A DNA stretch of 45,773 nucleotides from Cytophagales bacterium (GTDB lineage Bacteria; Bacteroidota; Bacteroidia; Cytophagales; Cyclobacteriaceae), in NCBI GenBank assembly GCA_022360055.1, contig JAKSDO010000114.1:1-45773 (forward strand), read 5' to 3'. Positions 1-9,804 of the stretch are shown one piece after another. Under the pieces are notes generated by a model. The model did not search any database. It was not told the DNA's origin and saw nothing but the letters and a program-made list of their open reading frames with translations. The position numbers and the translations under genes were made by a program. Every line of letters starts with the position of its first letter. Within the stretch, counting starts at the first letter, position 1.

Positions 1-69
1 ATGAAACAGGCCATGCCTGAGATAATTATTGAGATGTACAAGATCATGATGTTCAACGGTACGTGGTGA
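1..69 (+). CDS. C-terminal end of an unidentified upstream gene (partial)
   Basis: The reading frame is open from the first base of the window and stops with TGA at 67-69, giving at least 22 residues (ends ...MMFNGTW). It lies 22 bp before pheT on the same strand. The start is outside the window and the piece is too short to assign to a family. It may also be a chance frame. Confidence 0.35.
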   Translation: MKQAMPEIIIEMYKIMMFNGTW

Positions 70-91
70 GGTTTCTGCAAATTTTAAACAG

Positions 92-2515
92 ATGAAAATA
101 TCCCTGAATTGGCTGAAAGCGTATATTGAAATAAACGAATCTCCGGAAGAAATTGCCCACATACTCACGATGACCGGCCTGGAAGTCGAAGGAATAGAAA
201 CCGTAGAGGCTGTAAAGGGAGGATGGAATGGTGTAGTGATCGGAGAGGTATTGGAATGCTCAAAACATCCGAATGCGGACAAACTCAGTGTCACCAGGGT
301 GGATGTCGGAAATGGCGAGCTTTTGCCGATTGTATGCGGTGCGCCAAATGTAGCCGTAGGACAGAAAGTGGTTGTGGCCCGGGTAGGGACAACGCTGTTC
401 CCGACAGGGAGCGATGCCGGATTTAAAATAAAGAAAGCAAAAATCCGCGGCGAACTTTCGGAAGGGATGATATGTGCCGAGGACGAGCTGGGATTGGGCA
501 CCGGTCACGACGGGATAATGGTATTGGATACCAATTTGCCCAACGGAACGGCGGCAAAAGAATATTTTGAGCTTGAGGATGACGTGGTTTTCGAAATCGG
601 GTTGACACCCAACAGAGCCGACGGCACGTCGCATATCGGAGTTGCAAGGGATCTAAAAGCGGCATTGGACCGGAGTGTATCCTGGCCGGATGTTTCGGAC
701 TTCAGCATAGATAATACTTCTTCCAAAATAAGTGTACGTGTCGAAGATACCGTGGGATGTCCAAGGTACTCCGGAATCTCCATATCGAACGTCACAATAA
801 AAGATTCACCGGATTGGTTAAAAACCAGACTTTTGGCGATTGGTCAAACTCCGATCAATAATGTAGTAGATGTTACCAATTTCATCCTTCATGAGCTCGG
901 GCAGCCCTTGCATGGATTTGATGCTGATAAGATCCGTGGAGGAAATGTTATTGTGAAAACACTTCCAAAAGATTCAAAATTTGTCACACTCGACGAAAGG
1001 GAACGGAAATTATACGATACGGATTTAATGATTTGTGACGAACAGGGCGGTATGTGTATCGCAGGAGTGTTCGGAGGCACAGAAAGCGGGGTTACGGAAA
1101 ACACGAAAAACATTTTTCTTGAAAGCGCTTACTTCTCTCCGGATTATATCCGCAAAACCAGCCTGCTTCACGATCTCAAAACAGACTCGGCATTCCGTTT
1201 CGAGCGGGGCACCGACCCTTTGAATACCGTATATGCGTTGAAAAGGGCCGCCATGCTTATAAAGCAATTATCCGGCGGTAAAATAAGTTCGGACATTATC
1301 GATATTTATCCGGAGCAAATAAAGCCGTTCCGCGTGAAGATGAAGTATAAGAACATCGATCGGCTTATTGGAAAATCCATTGACCGGAACAGCGTTTTCA
1401 AGATCCTGAGCAGCCTTGATATTCAGGTCAAAGATGAAAATGAAACCGGTTTTCTGGCAGTTGTACCCCCATACAGGGTGGATGTCACACGGGAAGCGGA
1501 TGTAATTGAAGATATTTTACGAATTTACGGATATGACAACATCCGGCCCGGGGCAACTTTATCAAGCGACTATCTCGCAGACTTTCCTAAAATCAACCCC
1601 GAAACAAATCAATTTAAGGCTTCCAATTTATTAGTTGACAACGGATTCTTTGAAATAAACACCAATTCATTAACAAAACCGGCATATACCGAAAACACCG
1701 GGGGGCCGGATGCCGATAAGAATGTTCAGATTCTCAACAAACTGAGCGAAGATCTCGGAGTGCTGAGACAATCGTTATTGTTCTCCGGTCTTGAGGTGTT
1801 AGCTCATAATATTAACCGAAAACAAAAAGACCTCAAATTATTTGAATTTGGTTCTGTTTATAAAAAAATAGATGAAATTAAGTATTTGGAAAACAGTTGT
1901 TTAGGCATTTGGGTGACCGGACAGAATCAAAAAGAATCCTGGTTTTCAGAAAATAAACCCATCGAATTTCACGATTTGTCATCAATGGTGCTCAAGTTAA
2001 TCAAGAAGTTTTCAAATGCACCTTACAAGTCTGTTCCCTTGGAAGAGGACATGTTTCAATATGGTTTATCCATTGTTCAAAATGGCGACCAACGGGCAAA
2101 AATTGGGCTTTTAAATAAAAAAATTACCGGGCAGTTGGCGATCGAACAGGATGTTTTTTATGCTGAAATAGACTTTGACGGGTTACTTTTAAGCATAAAA
2201 ACTGGATTTAATGTAGAAGAAATATCAAAATTCCCAGAAGTAAGGCGCGATTTATCCCTTGTAATCGATAAATCGGTAACCTTCGAGCAGATAAAACAAG
2301 TAACGGAAGACCGGGAGTTTGCTGGAATACTCAAAAACATTAACGTTTTTGATTACTATGTAGGAGAAAAGATTGAAAAAGATAAAAAAGCTTATGCATT
2401 AAGTTTTATATTGCAAGATAATACCAAAACATTGACAGATAGGATGATTGACAAAATCATGAATCGGTTGATGAAAAAATTCGAATTGAATCTTGGAGCG
2501 GTTATTAGACAATAA
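92..2515 (+). CDS. pheT: Phenylalanine-tRNA ligase beta subunit
   Basis: Beta chain of the alpha2-beta2 cytoplasmic enzyme that charges tRNA-Phe with phenylalanine using ATP. The 807 residues match the usual bacterial length. In order one sees the N-terminal tRNA-binding (EMAP/OB-like) domain at about residues 40-150 (VVIGEVLECSKHPNADKLSV), the B3/4 editing region at about 210-380, the B5 domain at about 405-475, a catalytic-like core, and the FDX-ACB anticodon-binding domain from about 713 (FPEVRRDLSLVID). The ATG at 92 is the natural start, since MKISLNWL is the typical N-terminus. pheS is not adjacent, which is common in Bacteroidota. The next gene starts 3 bp after its stop, so co-transcription with the zapA region is likely. 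Confidence 0.97.
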   Translation: MKISLNWLKAYIEINESPEEIAHILTMTGLEVEGIETVEAVKGGWNGVVIGEVLECSKHPNADKLSVTRVDVGNGELLPIVCGAPNVAVGQKVVVARVGTTLFPTGSDAGFKIKKAKIRGELSEGMICAEDELGLGTGHDGIMVLDTNLPNGTAAKEYFELEDDVVFEIGLTPNRADGTSHIGVARDLKAALDRSVSWPDVSDFSIDNTSSKISVRVEDTVGCPRYSGISISNVTIKDSPDWLKTRLLAIGQTPINNVVDVTNFILHELGQPLHGFDADKIRGGNVIVKTLPKDSKFVTLDERERKLYDTDLMICDEQGGMCIAGVFGGTESGVTENTKNIFLESAYFSPDYIRKTSLLHDLKTDSAFRFERGTDPLNTVYALKRAAMLIKQLSGGKISSDIIDIYPEQIKPFRVKMKYKNIDRLIGKSIDRNSVFKILSSLDIQVKDENETGFLAVVPPYRVDVTREADVIEDILRIYGYDNIRPGATLSSDYLADFPKINPETNQFKASNLLVDNGFFEINTNSLTKPAYTENTGGPDADKNVQILNKLSEDLGVLRQSLLFSGLEVLAHNINRKQKDLKLFEFGSVYKKIDEIKYLENSCLGIWVTGQNQKESWFSENKPIEFHDLSSMVLKLIKKFSNAPYKSVPLEEDMFQYGLSIVQNGDQRAKIGLLNKKITGQLAIEQDVFYAEIDFDGLLLSIKTGFNVEEISKFPEVRRDLSLVIDKSVTFEQIKQVTEDREFAGILKNINVFDYYVGEKIEKDKKAYALSFILQDNTKTLTDRMIDKIMNRLMKKFELNLGAVIRQ

Positions 2516-2518
2516 AGA

Positions 2519-2815
2519 ATGAAAAGAGACAGGCTTAACAATGAATTACAAACGCTTGAAAGAAAGATCAGGCTTTTGATGACCCAATATTCCCAGGAGA
2601 AAAAAAATGCGGAAGAATTAAAAAATCAAAACCTGGAACTTAAGAGCCTGCTCGACACGAAAGAACAGCAAATCCTGGACTTTCAAAATAAAATTAAAAT
2701 TAGTACTATTGTAGATACTATTTCTGTGGGAGAAACTGATGTAGCAGAAGTAAAGAATAAAATCGACGACTATATCAAGGAAATTGATAAATGCATCAAT
2801 CAATTGAGTAAGTAA
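2519..2815 (+). CDS. Small coiled-coil protein between pheT and zapA
   Basis: A 98-residue, highly charged protein. Residues about 5-60 are almost pure heptad-like coiled coil rich in K, E, Q and L, followed by a shorter helical tail (KNKIDDYIKEIDKCINQLS). There is no signal peptide or membrane segment, so it should be cytoplasmic. It starts 3 bp after pheT and ends 19 bp before zapA. The position next to a ZapA-type FtsZ-ring protein suggests a role in cell division, by analogy with the ZapA-ZapB coiled-coil pair of other bacteria, but no sequence identity to ZapB is claimed. Function is an inference from context only. Confidence 0.8.
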   Translation: MKRDRLNNELQTLERKIRLLMTQYSQEKKNAEELKNQNLELKSLLDTKEQQILDFQNKIKISTIVDTISVGETDVAEVKNKIDDYIKEIDKCINQLSK

Positions 2816-2834
2816 TAGATATATCTTATCGCGA

Positions 2835-3122
2835 ATGGAAGAACTTTCAATTAAGATAAAAATAGCGGACAGGGAATACCCGATGAAAGTTGACGCAGAA
2901 GATGAGGAAAGGATAAGGCTTGCGGGCAAAAAAATAAACGAAAAAATTAAACTTTATAGAGATCAGTTCGGTATAGATGACAAACAAGATCTATTGGCAA
3001 TGGTTGCATTTGATAGTCTCTACGAAAAATTACAAGCTGAAGCTAGTTCCACCAGCACAGGCGAATCCGCATTAGATAAGATAAATTACTTGAGCAGACT
3101 AATTTCTGAGGTTACGGATTAA
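2835..3122 (+). CDS. zapA: Cell division protein ZapA
   Basis: A 95-residue ZapA-family protein that promotes FtsZ protofilament bundling at the division site. The N-terminal half (SIKIKIADREYPMKV, then DEERIRLAGKKINEKI) is the ZapA globular domain, followed by the conserved LLAMVAFDSLYEKLQ helix that forms the tetramer coiled coil. Length is typical (about 95-105 residues). The ATG at 2835 gives the usual N-terminus. It lies in a tight row with the coiled-coil gene before it and rny 72 bp after it, an arrangement seen in Bacteroidota. Confidence 0.9.
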   Translation: MEELSIKIKIADREYPMKVDAEDEERIRLAGKKINEKIKLYRDQFGIDDKQDLLAMVAFDSLYEKLQAEASSTSTGESALDKINYLSRLISEVTD

Positions 3123-3194
3123 GTTTCTTGCGTCCGATCATATCTTTCCTAACCACTTCAGTTCCCACTATTATTAATTTATAAATATATAAAT

Positions 3195-4757
3195 ATGGAT
3201 GCCACAGCTTTGCTTATTGGTACCCTAAGTGGACTAATAGCGGGAGTAATCATTGGACGAGTAATTCTGAAAAAGGTATTTCGCCGAGAGGAGCGAAAAG
3301 TAAAAGAACAGGCTGATATTCTTTTGAAAGAAGCCGAATTGCAGGCGGAGACGATTAAGAAAGACAAAATAATTGAAGCCAAAGAACAGCTCTTAAAATT
3401 GAAGACCGACTTTGAGGAAGAAGCTAACCGAAAGAAAAGTCAAATCATTGGAAATGAAAACAGGCTGAAGCAAAAAGAACAACAAATCTCAAAACAGATC
3501 GAGCAAAACAAAAGGAAAGAAGCTGAGATGGAAAGCATGAAGGAAAACTTGACCGCTCAGCTTGAAATCCTCAAAAAGCGCAAATCCGACCTGGATAAAA
3601 TAAAGCAAGATCAGGTAAATGCCCTGGAGAAAATTGCGAATCTTTCCGCCGATGAAGCCAGAGATCAGTTGGTGGAGGCTCTAAAAGATGAGGCCCAGAC
3701 CAAAGCGGCATCCTACATCAAAGAGATTCTGGAAGAGGCTAAAATGACGGCCACCAAGCAATCAAAGAAGGTTGTCATCGAAACGATTCAGCGCACGGCT
3801 ACGGAAAATGCTATTGAGAATTGCGTGTCCGTTTTCAATATTGAGAGCGATGATATTAAGGGGAAGATCATCGGTCGTGAAGGAAGGAATATTCGGGCGC
3901 TGGAGTCTGCCACCGGTGTTGAGATCATTGTGGATGATACGCCGGAAGCAATCATTATTTCCGGTTTTGATCCCATCAGGCGGGAAATTGCCCGACTGTC
4001 CCTGCACCGCCTGGTGACCGACGGCAGAATTCATCCCGCCAGAATTGAAGAAGTTGTCGGAAAAACTAAGAAAAATATCGAAGAGGAGATCGTCGAAATT
4101 GGCGAGAAAACCATTATTGATTTAGGCATTCACGGCTTACACCCCGAATTGATAAAGCTCGTCGGGCGAATGCGGTTCCGCTCTTCATACGGACAGAATT
4201 TGCTTCAACATTCAAGAGAAGTCGCCAAACTATGCGCTACCATGGCAGCGGAGCTGGGTTTGAATGCCAAACATGCAAAACGAGCCGGGTTGCTTCATGA
4301 TATTGGAAAAGTCTGGCCGGAAGAACCTGAAATGCCTCACGCTTTGCTTGGCATGGAGCTTGCAAAAAAATATAATGAAAATAAAGAAGTGTGCAACGCC
4401 ATAGGAGCCCATCACGATGAGATCGAAATGACCTCGATGATATCTCCAATCATACAGGCATGTGATGCCATTTCCGGTTCCAGGCCGGGAGCAAGGAGAG
4501 AAATCATGGAAAGCTATATGAAGCGGCTCAAGGAATTGGAAGAGCTCGCCCTGGGATTTGAGGGTGTAAATAAATGCTTTGCAATTCAGGCCGGTCGCGA
4601 ACTCCGCGTAATGGTAGACGCTGAGGCTGTTACAGATACGGATGCATCGCAACTGTCCTTTGACATTTCACAAAAAATCGAAAAAGAAATGCAATATCCC
4701 GGACAGATCAAAGTAACGGTAATACGTGAAATGCGGTCCGTCGCATATGCAAAATAG
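3195..4757 (+). CDS. rny: Ribonuclease Y
   Basis: A membrane-anchored endoribonuclease that starts mRNA decay. The 520 residues show the full family layout: an N-terminal membrane helix (about 5-25), a long coiled coil (about 30-190), a KH RNA-binding domain (about 210-275, with [15 protein letters not shown]), and the HD metal-dependent catalytic domain (about 335-430, with [10 protein letters not shown]). The C-terminal region ends ...[18 protein letters not shown], as expected of full-length family members. The ATG at 3195 places the membrane helix directly at the N-terminus. A hairpin with a T-run follows 22 bp after the stop, so transcription of the pheT-rny group probably ends here. Confidence 0.97.
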   Translation: MDATALLIGTLSGLIAGVIIGRVILKKVFRREERKVKEQADILLKEAELQAETIKKDKIIEAKEQLLKLKTDFEEEANRKKSQIIGNENRLKQKEQQISKQIEQNKRKEAEMESMKENLTAQLEILKKRKSDLDKIKQDQVNALEKIANLSADEARDQLVEALKDEAQTKAASYIKEILEEAKMTATKQSKKVVIETIQRTATENAIENCVSVFNIESDDIKGKIIGREGRNIRALESATGVEIIVDDTPEAIIISGFDPIRREIARLSLHRLVTDGRIHPARIEEVVGKTKKNIEEEIVEIGEKTIIDLGIHGLHPELIKLVGRMRFRSSYGQNLLQHSREVAKLCATMAAELGLNAKHAKRAGLLHDIGKVWPEEPEMPHALLGMELAKKYNENKEVCNAIGAHHDEIEMTSMISPIIQACDAISGSRPGARREIMESYMKRLKELEELALGFEGVNKCFAIQAGRELRVMVDAEAVTDTDASQLSFDISQKIEKEMQYPGQIKVTVIREMRSVAYAK

Positions 4758-4779
4758 ATTTGAAAACGCATAGTTATAG

Positions 4780-4806
4780 AGGTCGCCTCAAAAGCGGCTT
4801 TTTTTG
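4780..4806 (+). terminator. Rho-independent terminator after rny
   Basis: A seven-pair stem with two G-T pairs (AGGTCGC pairing with GCGGCTT) around a CTCAAAA loop, followed by a run of seven or more T. It is 22 bp downstream of the rny stop. Confidence 0.65.
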
Positions 4807-4958
4807 TGTTGTGGGATGAAATCCCACTTTGGCAAATTTTCAAACGAAATGTGCAAGCCTGATGCTCAGAGGCTCATGGATTCCGGGGATCAATGGTCTT
4901 TTTGTTCCACCGCCATATTTTGCGCAACCCGGCTGCAACTGGGGATTAACGGATCCTT

Positions 4959-5837
4959 CTAGGCATATACTTTCAAGGCCTCTAGCATGGTGGAACCGAT
5001 ATTTGCCGGCGACTCCACTACAAATAAGCCGCACTCCTTCATAATTTTCATTTTTGCTTCGGCAGTATCTTCCGCACCGCCGATAATTGCGCCCGCATGC
5101 CCCATTCTGCGACCCGGAGGCGCCGTTTGTCCGGCAATGAACCCAACGACCGGTTTGGTCCCATGCTCCTTGATCCAGTACGATGCTTCCGATTCCATAC
5201 TTCCTCCGATCTCTCCAATCATGATTATTCCCTCGGTTTCAGGATCGTCCATAAGAAGTTTTACGGCCTCGAGTGTAGTGGTTCCAATGATCGGATCGCC
5301 GCCAATTCCGATGCAGGTGGACTGACCAAGCCCTGCCTTGGTAATTTGATCGACCGCTTCGTAGGTAAGGGTTCCCGAGCGTGAGACGATTCCGATGGTT
5401 CCCTTTTTGTGGATAAAACCAGGCATGATACCAACCTTTGCTTCTTCGGGAGTAATTACACCCGGACAATTAGGACCGATGAGCGTTACATTCTTGTTTT
5501 TTATTAAATCTTTTACGATCAGCATATCCCTCACCGGAATTCCTTCGGTAATGGTAATAACCAGCTTTATACCTGCATCTACCGCTTCAAGAATGGCATC
5601 GGCAGCAAATGACGGGGGAACAAAAATTATACTTACGTCAGCATCCGTTTTTTCTACGGCTGCACTCACCGAATTAAAAACAGGTTTTCCCAGATGAACC
5701 TGACCGCCTTTTCCGGGGGTAACCCCTCCCACAACATTGGTCCCGTAATCAATCATCTGTTGCGAATGAAATGTACCTTCCGAGCCGGTAAATCCCTGAA
5801 TCAGTATCTTGGAATCTCTATTAACTAATACACTCAT
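4959..5837 (-). CDS. sucD: Succinate-CoA ligase (ADP-forming) subunit alpha
   Basis: Alpha subunit of the TCA-cycle enzyme that converts succinyl-CoA to succinate with formation of ATP or GTP. The 292 residues cover the N-terminal CoA-binding Rossmann domain ([19 protein letters not shown]) and the ligase domain with the phosphorylated histidine in [12 protein letters not shown] (about residue 246). The start ATG at 5837 follows a clear Bacteroidota promoter. sucC is not next to it; the two subunits are often unlinked in this phylum. It is convergent with rny. Confidence 0.96.
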   Translation of the reverse strand: MSVLVNRDSKILIQGFTGSEGTFHSQQMIDYGTNVVGGVTPGKGGQVHLGKPVFNSVSAAVEKTDADVSIIFVPPSFAADAILEAVDAGIKLVITITEGIPVRDMLIVKDLIKNKNVTLIGPNCPGVITPEEAKVGIMPGFIHKKGTIGIVSRSGTLTYEAVDQITKAGLGQSTCIGIGGDPIIGTTTLEAVKLLMDDPETEGIIMIGEIGGSMESEASYWIKEHGTKPVVGFIAGQTAPPGRRMGHAGAIIGGAEDTAEAKMKIMKECGLFVVESPANIGSTMLEALKVYA

Positions 5838-5856
5838 CTATCCTTTCGTTTATAAG

Positions 5857-5886
5857 CAAAAATATAATAATAAAATACCTTAGCAA
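5857..5886 (-). promoter_or_regulatory. Bacteroidota-type promoter of sucD
   Basis: On the minus strand the -7 element TATTTTTG (complement of 5857-5864) matches TAnnTTTG exactly, and a TTG -33 element (5884-5886) lies 19 bp upstream, the spacing preferred by the Bacteroidota primary sigma factor. The -7 box is 19 bp before the sucD ATG, leaving a short leader. Confidence 0.65.
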
Positions 5887-5993
5887 AGGTTTTAAAGATT
5901 GATTAGTTGTTTTTAATCATCCGCACAATTCTAATAATAAAAATGTGGTAATTTCAGAATAAAAACTCTTCATAAATTAAAAAACCCTAAATA

Positions 5994-6806
5994 ATGACTT
6001 TTCTAAATCAATCTAAGCGACAAAAGTTACACGAGGCGATTTTTGAAGCGGAGACCCCACTTGGGAAATTTTTCGACATCCTTCTTATCGCGGCTATTTT
6101 AGCCAGTGTAACCGTAGTCATGCTGGAAAGTGTCGGTAGCCTGGACCGGGAATACGGCAAATTATTCGATCTGCTGGAATGGATATTTACGATCCTGTTT
6201 ACACTGGAATACTTAGCGCGCATTGCTTCTTTAAAAAAACCGAAATTCTACATACAAAGCTTTTACGGAATAATTGATCTCCTGTCCGTGTTACCGACAT
6301 ATTTAAGCCTTCTATTCACCGGGACCCAGGCGCTGATGGTGCTGAGGATCATGAGGCTGCTGCGGATTTTCAGGGTTCTAAAACTGGTTCGGTTTCTCTC
6401 CGAGGCGAACAAATTGTTCAATGCCCTAAGAGCCAGCATGCCTAAAATTATCGTTTTTCTCGTCGGCGTAATTTGTATAAATCTGATCGTAGGCACCCTG
6501 ATGTATATCGTTGAAGGAGGTGAGAACGGATTCGATAGTATCCCGCGGAGTATTTACTGGGCGATCGTTACCATGACGACCGTAGGCTATGGGGATATCG
6601 CTCCGGCTACTGTTGCCGGACAAACCCTGGCTTCGTGTATCATGATACTTGGTTATGGAATCATTGCCGTGCCTACGGGCATTGTCACTTCTGAAATTCA
6701 TCTGGCTAAAAGTAAATTGATAAGCACTGAAGCCTGTCCTGCTTGCGGCAGTGAAGGACATGAATCGGATGCAAAATTCTGTAAGTTCTGCGGCACAAAG
6801 ATGTAA
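5994..6806 (+). CDS. Voltage-gated-type potassium channel with C-terminal zinc ribbon
   Basis: A 270-residue six-helix ion channel of the Kv superfamily. S1-S4 occupy about residues 20-140; the S4-like helix has regularly spaced arginines (LRIMRLLRIFRVLKLVRFL, about 117-135). The pore loop carries the potassium selectivity filter TMTTVGYGD (about 195-203), followed by S6. The C-terminus ends in a small zinc-ribbon motif with two Cys pairs (CPACG ... CKFCG), not found in simple KvAP-like channels. It stands alone, divergent from sucD and followed by a 490-bp gap. Function as a potassium channel is well supported; what the zinc ribbon senses or binds is unknown. Confidence 0.93.
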   Translation: MTFLNQSKRQKLHEAIFEAETPLGKFFDILLIAAILASVTVVMLESVGSLDREYGKLFDLLEWIFTILFTLEYLARIASLKKPKFYIQSFYGIIDLLSVLPTYLSLLFTGTQALMVLRIMRLLRIFRVLKLVRFLSEANKLFNALRASMPKIIVFLVGVICINLIVGTLMYIVEGGENGFDSIPRSIYWAIVTMTTVGYGDIAPATVAGQTLASCIMILGYGIIAVPTGIVTSEIHLAKSKLISTEACPACGSEGHESDAKFCKFCGTKM

Positions 6807-7299
6807 TCGATCATCTGCTGAACCGGCAGGATTACGTTGCGAATAAGTCTCGGCTCCTTCGGCAAAAACCGTAAGTAGCCCGTTAGGATATAAGATCCCC
6901 TGCGATCCGGAAGAGAAACGGCACTTTTCCGGGCAAATCTCCGGCCGCGGATCATCATTTTTATATTGTTCGATTATCGTTTTGACAATTCCAGGAACTG
7001 CCGAAAAGCATATTGTGATTTTTTCACGTTATATCCACAAGAAAAATGCGGTTCATATATATTTAGAAACAATATAAATAAGACCAAAATGCTTTCTTTT
7101 TGCGTAAAAGGAGCATTTTTTTACTTTTCTCATATTTAATCTCCTTACAGTACACTTATTTTTTATAGAAAATCCATAATCAAGGATTTATTGATAGATG
7201 GGAATTGTTATCAACTAAGATGGAAATGTTCATTTTTTAAAAGGGAATTTTTTCAAACTATTAGTAATCTCATTTTCATTTTAACCAACGAAAGATATT
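6807..7299 (+). other. Long gap before the hydrogenase operon
   Basis: No convincing gene. It contains one strong hairpin (7086-7122) and a very AT-rich last 180 bp that must hold the hox promoter. I see no exact TAnnTTTG box and no FNR-type dyad with the right spacing in it. Confidence 0.6.
7086..7122. terminator. Bidirectional-looking terminator hairpin
   Basis: AAAATGCT pairs with AGCATTTT, extended inwards by T-G pairs, and is followed by a seven-T run; the mirror A-run lies upstream. It could end transcription from the potassium channel gene or insulate the hox operon. Confidence 0.55.
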
Positions 7300-9087
7300 A
7301 TGAACAAAGCTATTGATGCCATCATCAAGAAGTATCATCAGGATCGGACAAGGCTGATGGACATCTTAATCGACACCCAGGATGCATTTGGTTTCATTCA
7401 TGAAAGTGCTGCGGACCAAATTGCCGAAACGCTGGACATCTCAAGAGTGGATCTGGAGCAGACCATATCGTTTTATCACTTTTTTTCGCAAAAGTCGAGG
7501 GGGAAGTATACCGTCTACCTGAATGATAGCGCGGTGGCGCATATGCATGGAAGAAAGGAAGTGGCCAAGGCATTTGAGAAAGAGGCCGGTTGTAAATTCG
7601 GCGGGGTTACGGACGATGGGTTGATCGGACTCTTCAATACTTCCTGCATTGGCATGAACGATCAGGAGCCGGCGGCAATCGTTAACGGGACGGTTTTCAC
7701 AAGGCTTACGCCTTTCCGTGTCAAAGAAATCATTAAAGATATTCGAGATGGCGTTCAGGTAGAAGATATGTTTAGGGCCAGCTACGGAGATGGAAACAAC
7801 AGCCTTGAACTGATCAAAGCCGTTGTCAACAATAATATAATGAAAAAAGGCCCGGTACTGTCTTCCGACTACACCTCCGGCGAAGCAATTAAGAAAATAA
7901 TCACTCAAGGCCCTAACGATGTCATTGAAGAGGTGAAAACTTCCAATATCCGGGGAAGAGGGGGCGCCGGATTCCCGACCGGATTGAAGTGGGATTTTTG
8001 CCGAAAGGCCCGCGGCGAAAAAAAATATGTCTTTTGCAATGCGGACGAAGGAGAGCCCGGCACCTTTAAGGACCGGGTGATCATGACCGAACGCCCAAGG
8101 CTGCTCTTTGAAGGGATGGCTGTTGCGGCCTACGCGATTGGCGCCGAAGAGGGGATTCTCTATTTAAGGTATGAATACAAATACCTTCAAAGATTTTTGG
8201 AGAGCATTTTGGAAGAGATGCGATACAACAATCTGCTCGGGAAAAATATCGGAGGTAAAAAAGGGTTTAATTTCGATATAAGAATTCAATTTGGTGCGGG
8301 AGCTTATGTATGCGGTGAAGAATCCGCGCTGATCGAATCTGCCGAAGGGAAAAGAGGCGAACCCCGGGACAGACCTCCTTTTCCTGTGGAAAAGGGGTAT
8401 TTGGAACAACCCACAATTGTCAATAATGTTGAAACATTATGTTCTGTGGTAAAGGTAATCATCAATGGCGGCGAGTGGTATAAAAAATTCGGGACCAGAG
8501 AATCTACGGGCACGAAACTCCTGTCGGTATCCGGCGATTGCCGCTATCCGGGTGTATACGAGGTAGAATGGGGCTTTTCCATAACCGATATACTGGAGAT
8601 GGTTGGAGCCGAGCACGTTCAGGCAGTACAGGTAGGCGGACCATCCGGATCGTGTATCGGGCCGAATGAGTTTGAGCGAATTCTCGGTTATGAAGACCTC
8701 GCCACGGGAGGTTCAATGATCATCATAAATAACCGCAGGGATATTCTCAAGGATATCGTATTGAATTTCACTGACTTCTTTATTGAGGAATCATGTGGTT
8801 CGTGCACTCCTTGCCGTACGCTTCCCGTACTTATGAAAGATAAGCTCGTTAAGATCATACAAAATAAGGGCGTGATGCAAGACCTGATGGATATAGAACG
8901 GTGGAGCGGCATCATGAAAGCAAATCGCTGCGGATTGGGTCATACGGCGTTAAATCCGATTTTATCGACACTGAAGAACTTCAGGCATCTTTATCTGGAT
9001 AAAATCCAAAAAGAGATCGAATTTGATACCGGTTTCAGGTTGGAGGAGGCCGTAAAAATCGGGAAATTAGTTACAAACAGAAATTAA
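7300..9087 (+). CDS. hoxF: NAD-reducing [NiFe] hydrogenase diaphorase subunit HoxF
   Basis: Flavoprotein subunit that exchanges electrons with NAD+ in a soluble bidirectional hydrogenase. The 595 residues combine an N-terminal NuoE-like thioredoxin fold (1-150) and a NuoF-like part: the FMN/NADH site (RGRGGAGFPTGLKW, about 220; NADEGEPGTFKDR, about 249) and the [4Fe-4S] ligands (ESCGSCTPCR at about 503, plus a distal Cys in RCGLGHT). In the NuoE-like domain three of four [2Fe-2S] ligands are replaced: NDSAVAHMHG stands where NuoE has CxxxxC, and TSCIGMNDQEP keeps one Cys. Partial loss at these positions also occurs in Ralstonia HoxF, to which the whole sequence is visibly similar. First gene of the hox operon; hoxU starts 9 bp later. 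Confidence 0.95.
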   Translation: MNKAIDAIIKKYHQDRTRLMDILIDTQDAFGFIHESAADQIAETLDISRVDLEQTISFYHFFSQKSRGKYTVYLNDSAVAHMHGRKEVAKAFEKEAGCKFGGVTDDGLIGLFNTSCIGMNDQEPAAIVNGTVFTRLTPFRVKEIIKDIRDGVQVEDMFRASYGDGNNSLELIKAVVNNNIMKKGPVLSSDYTSGEAIKKIITQGPNDVIEEVKTSNIRGRGGAGFPTGLKWDFCRKARGEKKYVFCNADEGEPGTFKDRVIMTERPRLLFEGMAVAAYAIGAEEGILYLRYEYKYLQRFLESILEEMRYNNLLGKNIGGKKGFNFDIRIQFGAGAYVCGEESALIESAEGKRGEPRDRPPFPVEKGYLEQPTIVNNVETLCSVVKVIINGGEWYKKFGTRESTGTKLLSVSGDCRYPGVYEVEWGFSITDILEMVGAEHVQAVQVGGPSGSCIGPNEFERILGYEDLATGGSMIIINNRRDILKDIVLNFTDFFIEESCGSCTPCRTLPVLMKDKLVKIIQNKGVMQDLMDIERWSGIMKANRCGLGHTALNPILSTLKNFRHLYLDKIQKEIEFDTGFRLEEAVKIGKLVTNRN

Positions 9088-9096
9088 ACAAGTAAG

Positions 9097-9801
9097 ATGA
9101 ATCAACTTATAAAATTTAAAATAGATGGCAAGGAGTGTATGGGTGAAAAAGGGCAGAATATTGTCGACGCTGCAAAAGACAATCAAATTTACATTCCAAC
9201 ACTTTGCAATATACCCGGTATAAAACCAAGAGGGGCATGTAGAATCTGCACGGTCCGGGTAAACGGCCGCTTAATGACAGCCTGCACTTCGCCCATTGCA
9301 GAAGGAATGGAAATAGAAAGCAAGAGTGTTGATATTGAAAACCTGAGAAAGGCAATTATCGAATTGCTGTTTACGGAAGGGAATCATTTTTGCCCTTCGT
9401 GCGAGCGCAGCGGAAGTTGTGATTTACAGGCATTGGGATACAAATACCAGATGCTGATACCAAGATTCAAATTTCAGTTTACCGATAGGGCTGTGGAAGC
9501 GTCGCATCCAAAGCTCATCAAAGATCACAATCGTTGTATTCTATGCAAAAGATGCATAAGAGCGATTAAAGATGAAAAAGGCAGAAGCCTGTTTGCGTTT
9601 GGGAAACGGGGGCATCACGTCGAGATCAACATCGATACGAAGTTATCGAAAGACATGACCGATGAGCAGGCGCTCGAGGCAACCGAAATTTGTCCTGTCG
9701 GTGCCATACTTAAAAAAGAAAGAGGATTTATAGAACCGATTGGTCAACGAAAATATGATAAACAACCAATCGGAAGTGACATTGAAACATTAGAACACTA
9801 G
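9097..9801 (+). CDS. hoxU: NAD-reducing hydrogenase iron-sulfur subunit HoxU
   Basis: Electron-transfer subunit linking HoxF to the HoxYH hydrogenase module. The 234 residues resemble the N-terminal part of NuoG: a [2Fe-2S] ferredoxin domain (CNIPGIKPRGACRICTV ... TACTSP), a His-plus-three-Cys [4Fe-4S] motif (HFCPSCERSGSCDLQALG) and a second [4Fe-4S] set (RCILCKRC ... EICPVGAI). Length equals that of known HoxU proteins. It is 9 bp after hoxF and 3 bp before hoxY, so it is part of one transcript. Confidence 0.95.
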   Translation: MNQLIKFKIDGKECMGEKGQNIVDAAKDNQIYIPTLCNIPGIKPRGACRICTVRVNGRLMTACTSPIAEGMEIESKSVDIENLRKAIIELLFTEGNHFCPSCERSGSCDLQALGYKYQMLIPRFKFQFTDRAVEASHPKLIKDHNRCILCKRCIRAIKDEKGRSLFAFGKRGHHVEINIDTKLSKDMTDEQALEATEICPVGAILKKERGFIEPIGQRKYDKQPIGSDIETLEH

Positions 9802-9804
9802 ACC

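Noticed and set aside
3123-3194. Possible 6S RNA gene between zapA and rny
   Set aside because: 6S RNA is often next to zapA, but only 72 bp are available here and no long self-complementary structure is visible.
4829-5044. Open frame starting between rny and sucD
   Set aside because: Most of it is the antisense of the sucD 3' end; no start context or family match.
7185-7216. TTGAT ... ATCAA pair before hoxF as an FNR-type site
   Set aside because: The half sites are too far apart (FNR needs about four bases between them).
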